Assembly (NCBI GenBank): GCA_015039315.1
Contig: WIDE01000024.1
Coordinates: forward strand, 2,713 to 66,712
Direction: 5' to 3'
DNA from: Clavulina sp. PMI_390
Lineage: Eukaryota; Basidiomycota; Agaricomycetes; Cantharellales; Hydnaceae
Length of the DNA: 64,000 nucleotides
In this document: in pieces, positions 59,682 through 64,000 of the stretch
Layout of the letters: the number at the start of each line of letters is the position of its first letter
How positions within the stretch are numbered: position 1 is the first letter of the stretch
The notes under the pieces: model-generated
The model's input: the letters and a program-made list of their open reading frames with translations, nothing else
What the model was told of the DNA's origin: nothing
Database searches by the model: none
Position numbers and translations under genes: made by a program

Positions 59682-60686
59682 GAGGCTAATCATCTCTTCC
59701 TTCCGTACAATACCACATTTCATGACCTCTTTGTTATTATCCCCCATCATTACTCCGCACTTCCCTGTGTTGTCTCTGTTGGACTTCCCCCTTCCCCGCA
59801 TCATCCTTCATCATTTGTCATGTTTGAGCTTTTTTTGTTGCACAGCCTATTTTTACCTCATATCTTTCTTCTCACTGTTTCTAGCTAGGGTTACCATTCG
59901 CTCCTTACTCACTTCATCTTTTCGGTCTTTTTTTTTGCCAGTGTATTCTCGACTGTTCTCATTTGATAAATTTTTTTCGTTGGCCCACGTGATCAAACAG
60001 GACTGATTCTCCACTTCAAGACCAGCTACGAGCACTGGGATGCACATATGAAATGAGCCTGAAAGCTATCTTGGATGGCTGTTGAGAAAGAGGCCTTACT
60101 ACTAGCGGTCGCAAAACGCTGTTACGGCAACCCGGGAATCGCGTCATCTCCATTGATACAGTTTGCAGGACTGGGGCTCTGAAGCGCGCTTGGTTCTCTT
60201 GAATCAGGGCCGTTCGGAAACATTAGCTTTAATTCGGTGCATGGGCTTCACCCGCCGTGCCGGACAAATGACTCAAAACTTCGGCCTTGCGGCCAAACGT
60301 CGCCAAGCTGGCGACCCACTTTCCCCTTGTGCCATATGATCGGTTGTGATGAAAAACTACCATCAGATGATTCACCGATCCTCTCACCATCGAATCGACG
60401 TCGTCTAACTCTTTAGTTGAAGAATTCCATTGGCGGGATCCCCCATGGTCTCACCAATAGCGACAAAATCAGTCCACCTTGACGACTTCCTTCCCAGCCG
60501 ACGGGATGTGCAAAATATTACCAGGCTGCAAAACTATAAGTAATATGGACTATGAGCGTGGACTGATCCTTAGTACCAAAGTCTTATCCCTCACCAGCGA
60601 GGCTAGCCTTGCTTTTTCCTTCTGTCTCTGAGTCTGTTAATTCGTGTGCCGCCGCACCTCTAAAATCGTTCATTCACTTCCGGAAG
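59682..60686. other. Intergenic region
   Basis: About 1 kb between the membrane protein and DUF3455 copy 3. The first 320 bp are T-rich (3' UTR). A weak TATA-like AACTATAAGTAATA lies near 60532, about 155 bp before the copy 3 start, a spacing similar to that of the other copies. Confidence 0.5.
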
Positions 60687-61588
60687 ATGCTCTTCTCCAC
60701 TGCTATCCTTTTCACTCTTTTTGCTCCTGCCATCTTGGCGGCCCCACTTACTTCCAACTCCCATGGAGGTTCTGGTGGTGGAGAACCTTGCGAGGACAAA
60801 CTCCCCACGCAGTTCAACTCCCCTGGCCTCAGTTGCTCACTCAAAAACGCGAAGATTGACCTCACTGCCACAAGCGGCCTGACCGTCCCCACTGGGGCGC
60901 CCGAGATCGTTGCTTTGGGTGTTGGTGTCCAGGTAAATTTCCATCTCTTATATAGTCGCTGGTCTCACTGCTAAGCTCACTTTCTATTGGCGTAGAACTA
61001 CACTTGTAGCTCCGCCGGCACCTGGACCACTGCAGGCGCCGTTGCTTCTCTTTACGATATCTCTTGCGCTGTGGGCACCCCCCTCATGAACGTCAACAAC
61101 ACTGAGGCCAATACCCTCCTCAAGACACTCGCAACCAAGGAAAAGCCAATGCTCCACCACTTCTTCGTCACGGCTCCTTCTGGAACGGGCATCGACCCTC
61201 GCTTCAACGAAGACAAGACTGGCGCGTTCAGTATCCTCAACAAGACTTCTGTGAGCATCTCTTCTCCGGCTCGATTCAATTATGCCCTGACAGAAAACTG
61301 GTTTATCACTCTCTCCCATTCCAAAAACAGTCGATCACCTCTCCTCAGGGATCCGCCAACGTCGCTTGGCTACTATTGACGAACCTTGAGGGCAGCCTCG
61401 CAAAGACTGCCTACCGTGTTGACACTCAACTGGGCCAGCCCCCTGCAAGCTGCACTCCCGCCACTGACACGAGCGTCCTCAGCGTCCCTTACACCGCGAA
61501 GTATTGTGAGTCACAGGTTTCACGAACTTCTCCCTTCCGCCCTGCTGACCGAGGTTACCTCGTTATCGCAGGGTTCTACAAGAACTAG
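60687..61588 (+). CDS. Secreted DUF3455-family protein, copy 3
   Basis: Four exons (60687-60932, 60996-61250, 61331-61505, 61572-61588) give 230 residues. Signal peptide MLFSTAILFTLFAPAILAAP is almost that of copy 2. Domain landmarks: IVALGVGVQ joined to NYTCSSAGTWTTAGAVASLYD, LHHFFVTAPSGTGIDPRF, SITSPQGSANVAWLLL, AYRVDTQLGQPPASC, and the end KYWFYKN built across intron 3. Intron positions and phases are identical to copies 1 and 2. It lies between the two lectin-like membrane genes on the same strand. Predicted extracellular; function unknown. Confidence 0.88.
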
Positions 61589-63697
61589 TATGCTCTTGGA
61601 GCGGTGATCTGCTTGCAGAACTGCATCTCCCCTTCTTTTTCGCATTTCCCTTCGTTCATTCGTTCTTTCTACCTGTGAACTCGCTAGCCGCTGTTCTTTC
61701 TTTAACTTTTTCGGATTATTTGGTTATCTTATACGGTCTAAGATGAATGAGGCCACATCTGAGTCAGAGCACCAGCTGCTTCACCATGCTTGGCGCTACC
61801 CTGAGGATTTAGACTGCGCAGTGGCGGATCTCGGTGTGAAGCCAATAAGTTTCTGGTGCAGATCCCTAACCTACAGCGAGACCAAATAACTTCTCGTTCT
61901 CCGATCGTCAAGAAGGTCCACTTAACAACAGCTACGAGTCAAAATCTTCCCAAACAGGAACAGCTCTCGAGGTAGCGTTGCTACCAGATAATTTCCCATC
62001 CATTTTAGTAATAACCCGAAGCTAATGCGCGCCGACCATGATGAGATAACTTATGGGATGCTCACAGACCGGCGGGCAACCGTCACATGCCCATGCCCGA
62101 TGAGTAACGGTGCGGAATGAGGTCCCATTTAAATACAGGCCGGAGGCACCAACCAGGGCAGGCAGTTACGAAGGGGCGGGGCGGGGCTTTCAGATCTAGT
62201 ACAAACCTCATATCCAGAGCGGGGTACGGGCTAAGGGCAACTCTCACCGGGGCGCCTGCCGTCGTCTGTAACAATATAGGACGCATTGGGTACACATCAC
62301 CGGAGAAAACGTCACATGAAGGAATATGTCATTGTTGGTTTCAGGTATTGTACTGATTGTGTCGTTGCTTGGCCACATTCCCGACAGAACAGAACTTCGC
62401 CGAAAGCTTGTCTCATAGTATCCTTGCATTTGCCGAGCAACGAGCGAAACCGAGGCGACAGATGAATTATCAGCGCAAAGCAGTAGAAACGAAGAGGTGG
62501 ATTATACTTTTGAGTGGAACTGGGAAAGAAGGCACATGGCGAGTTGTGTGGGCAATATTACTCTGTCCTGCTTAAATTGCATGGTTCACCTAACCATTAC
62601 TCTCGGCATTAACAATAAACCAATGCCTGGCCTGGCGGTTCCATAGCTGGAGTTGTACGAGTAGCATGTCCAATGTTGGCAAGCCGAATATCGAAGCCCC
62701 AAGAGGCTGAAGTACGAAAGACACTGATACCATGCATAGGAGCAGCCTGGAGTCAATATAAAAGGGCGTCGATTATTCCTGCCCGCGAATAAGAGTTCGA
62801 GCCAGCCATGTCCATATAGAGTACCGAGCATCTGGGAAGTGCTATTAGTTGCGCAATCGCGCAAGATGAGCTCAATATTTTTAGTATAACGAAGATAGCC
62901 AACGAATGAAGAGTCCGGCTCGCAGAAATCCTCGAAAAATGGATCGAGGGCGAGAGGATAGATGGCGGTGATGAGTAGCCATGCAATCACAGACAAGAAG
63001 CCCGAGAAATATTTTCAGTGGCCATGCAATGACCTTATCAGGTCAGATAGTATTATTGACGTGCGCATTGCGAATTTGATTATGGTTTGCTGTGGAGAGA
63101 GATGAGCATGATTGAGATTGACAGTTGCATACTTGCATATGTGTGTACCTGCACGTGGTATAACCAAATTGAACGCCACGCACTCCCTGCCAGTACGACT
63201 ATAGAGGCATGCACATCCCAAAGTGTTGCTGACATAAGCCGGGACGGTGCATCACAAGCTACCCTCTGAGCCGATAAGACGTAGATCAAGGTTCCAATCA
63301 CGGCCCCGGACTTCGCCGCCACTTGATGACGGTCAACGCCTCCGTATTCCCCTTCCAGACCTCCCTACCAGTCTTAGTACTCGAGCATCTGGCCTTTGGT
63401 TTCGGGCTTCGTCTCCGTCCTTCAGTGGGAAGCGATAATTGCTGCTAATCCTATTACCCAAAATTGCCTTTATGTATGGCGTGATGCTCTGCCAAACTGA
63501 ACTCAGAAGTGTTGTCGGAAATCGGACCTCAGATCCATCAGATGTGAGTTGGCGGCTCAATAGATTCCGAATCTATCAAGCACCACATATCTTCAATAGG
63601 ACCCTGTACCTCTATTGATACGAAGATGGGCCTGCGTCTGCCTGAGCGTCTACTTATCTGAGGCCAAGACTTTCTTCCACCTCCAATCATCCTCGCC
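61589..63697. other. Long intergenic region, possibly a decayed gene
   Basis: 2.1 kb without a supportable gene. On the minus strand, 63330-62600 contains hydrophobic reading frames that could be exons of a membrane protein (SATLWDVHASIVVLAGSAW near 63220-63160, then a GTACAC...CACAG intron, then IAWLLITAIYPLALDPFF near 62985-62935), but frame changes and no clear start or end make a relic more likely. Confidence 0.35.
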
Positions 63698-64000
63698 ATG
63701 GCGCAGACGTTCAACATGTCATTGGATAGCCCAAGCCCTCTCGTGGCGTTCACACCTGCTAGCATGTGGCGTCCGATGAAACCAACAGACGACCCTCTGG
63801 CGACTTCCTATGCTAATAGCAGCACCGCTGCTGTCACTGGTACTTAGCCCAACTCAACTAATTGCTGTAGCTGGTTTCTCCTCTGACAACCGATGTGATT
63901 TCGCTAGGCTTTGCGGGCGCCAGGGCTCAGGCATCCTTCACATTCAATGGCACTGGAGTCTTGTGAGTTCATCAACGTCAGGGTGCTAGTTCCATACTCA
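63698..64000 (+). CDS. Lectin-like single-pass membrane protein, copy 2 (cut by window end)
   Basis: Two exons are visible, 63698-63839 and 63908-63962, with the same lengths and phases as the first two exons of the gene at 57402. The start MAQTFNMSLDSPSPLVAFTP and then ASMWRPMKPTDD, YANSSTAAVTG and FAGARAQASFTFNGTGV align residue by residue with the first copy. The second intron begins at 63963 and the remainder lies outside the window. A tandem paralogue of the upstream gene, separated by DUF3455 copy 3. Confidence 0.85.

Noticed and set aside
41048..61588. DUF3455 genes as malate dehydrogenases
   Set aside because: That label circulates in fungal databases, but there is no Rossmann nucleotide motif, the proteins have signal peptides and are too short.
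43480..61588. Secondary-metabolite gene cluster
   Set aside because: Exporters and secreted proteins are present, but no polyketide, peptide or terpene synthase and no tailoring enzyme lies in the window.
62586..62996. 136-codon hydrophobic minus frame
   Set aside because: Could be a membrane-protein exon, but flanking exons do not join in frame; left as a possible relic.
1..64000. tRNA, rRNA genes or CRISPR arrays
   Set aside because: I saw no A/B-box pair with a cloverleaf, no rRNA-like stretch, and no regularly spaced repeats; the genome is eukaryotic.

Overview
This is a eukaryotic, fungal window, almost certainly from a basidiomycete of the Agaricomycetes. Genes are split by many 45-100 nt GT-AG introns, spacing is compact, and families seen include an APSES/KilA-N regulator, a DUF7598-type four-helix membrane protein, DUF3455 secreted proteins and lectin-like single-pass membrane proteins. 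The mix reminds me of Rhizoctonia/Ceratobasidiaceae, but that is inference. All gene models below were spliced by hand from the bases by following frame and intron phase.

Layout. 1-3400 is repeat-rich: a Tc1/mariner-like foldback MITE (710-1712) that is itself interrupted by a PIF/Harbinger-like MITE (1386-1699), plus a possible retroelement LTR junction. 3533-41050 is a dense housekeeping block: NTF2 (nuclear import), a CRIB-domain PAK-like kinase with degenerate catalytic motifs, UTP10 (ribosome biogenesis), a membrane alpha/beta-hydrolase-fold protein without its serine, ADE13 (purine synthesis), an APSES-type regulator, a DUF7598 membrane protein, a CREG-like secreted protein, a TMEM135-like protein, a BRCT plus triple Myb-like Rap1 candidate, YSH1 (mRNA 3'-end endonuclease) and a catalytically dead RNase III-like dsRNA-binding protein whose fifth intron carries a MITE. 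Several pairs are divergent over short promoters (RAP1/YSH1 140 bp, UTP10/hydrolase 183 bp, ADE13/APSES 252 bp).

41048-64000 is an accessory, family-expanded block with long intergenic spaces: three tandem DHA1-type MFS exporters with near-identical exon structure, three DUF3455 secreted proteins with the same four-exon structure (copy 1 left of the MFS array, copies 2 and 3 right of it), and two lectin-like single-pass membrane proteins, the second cut by the window end. The expanded families look like cell-surface and export functions built by local duplication; no secondary-metabolite synthase is present.

Most notable: the nested MITEs, the MITE inside the RNase III-like intron, the three-fold Myb-like repeat with a shared exon boundary in the Rap1 candidate, three separate enzyme folds that have lost catalytic residues (kinase, hydrolase, RNase III), and the MFS array in which one copy has an extra intron and one hugely expanded intron.
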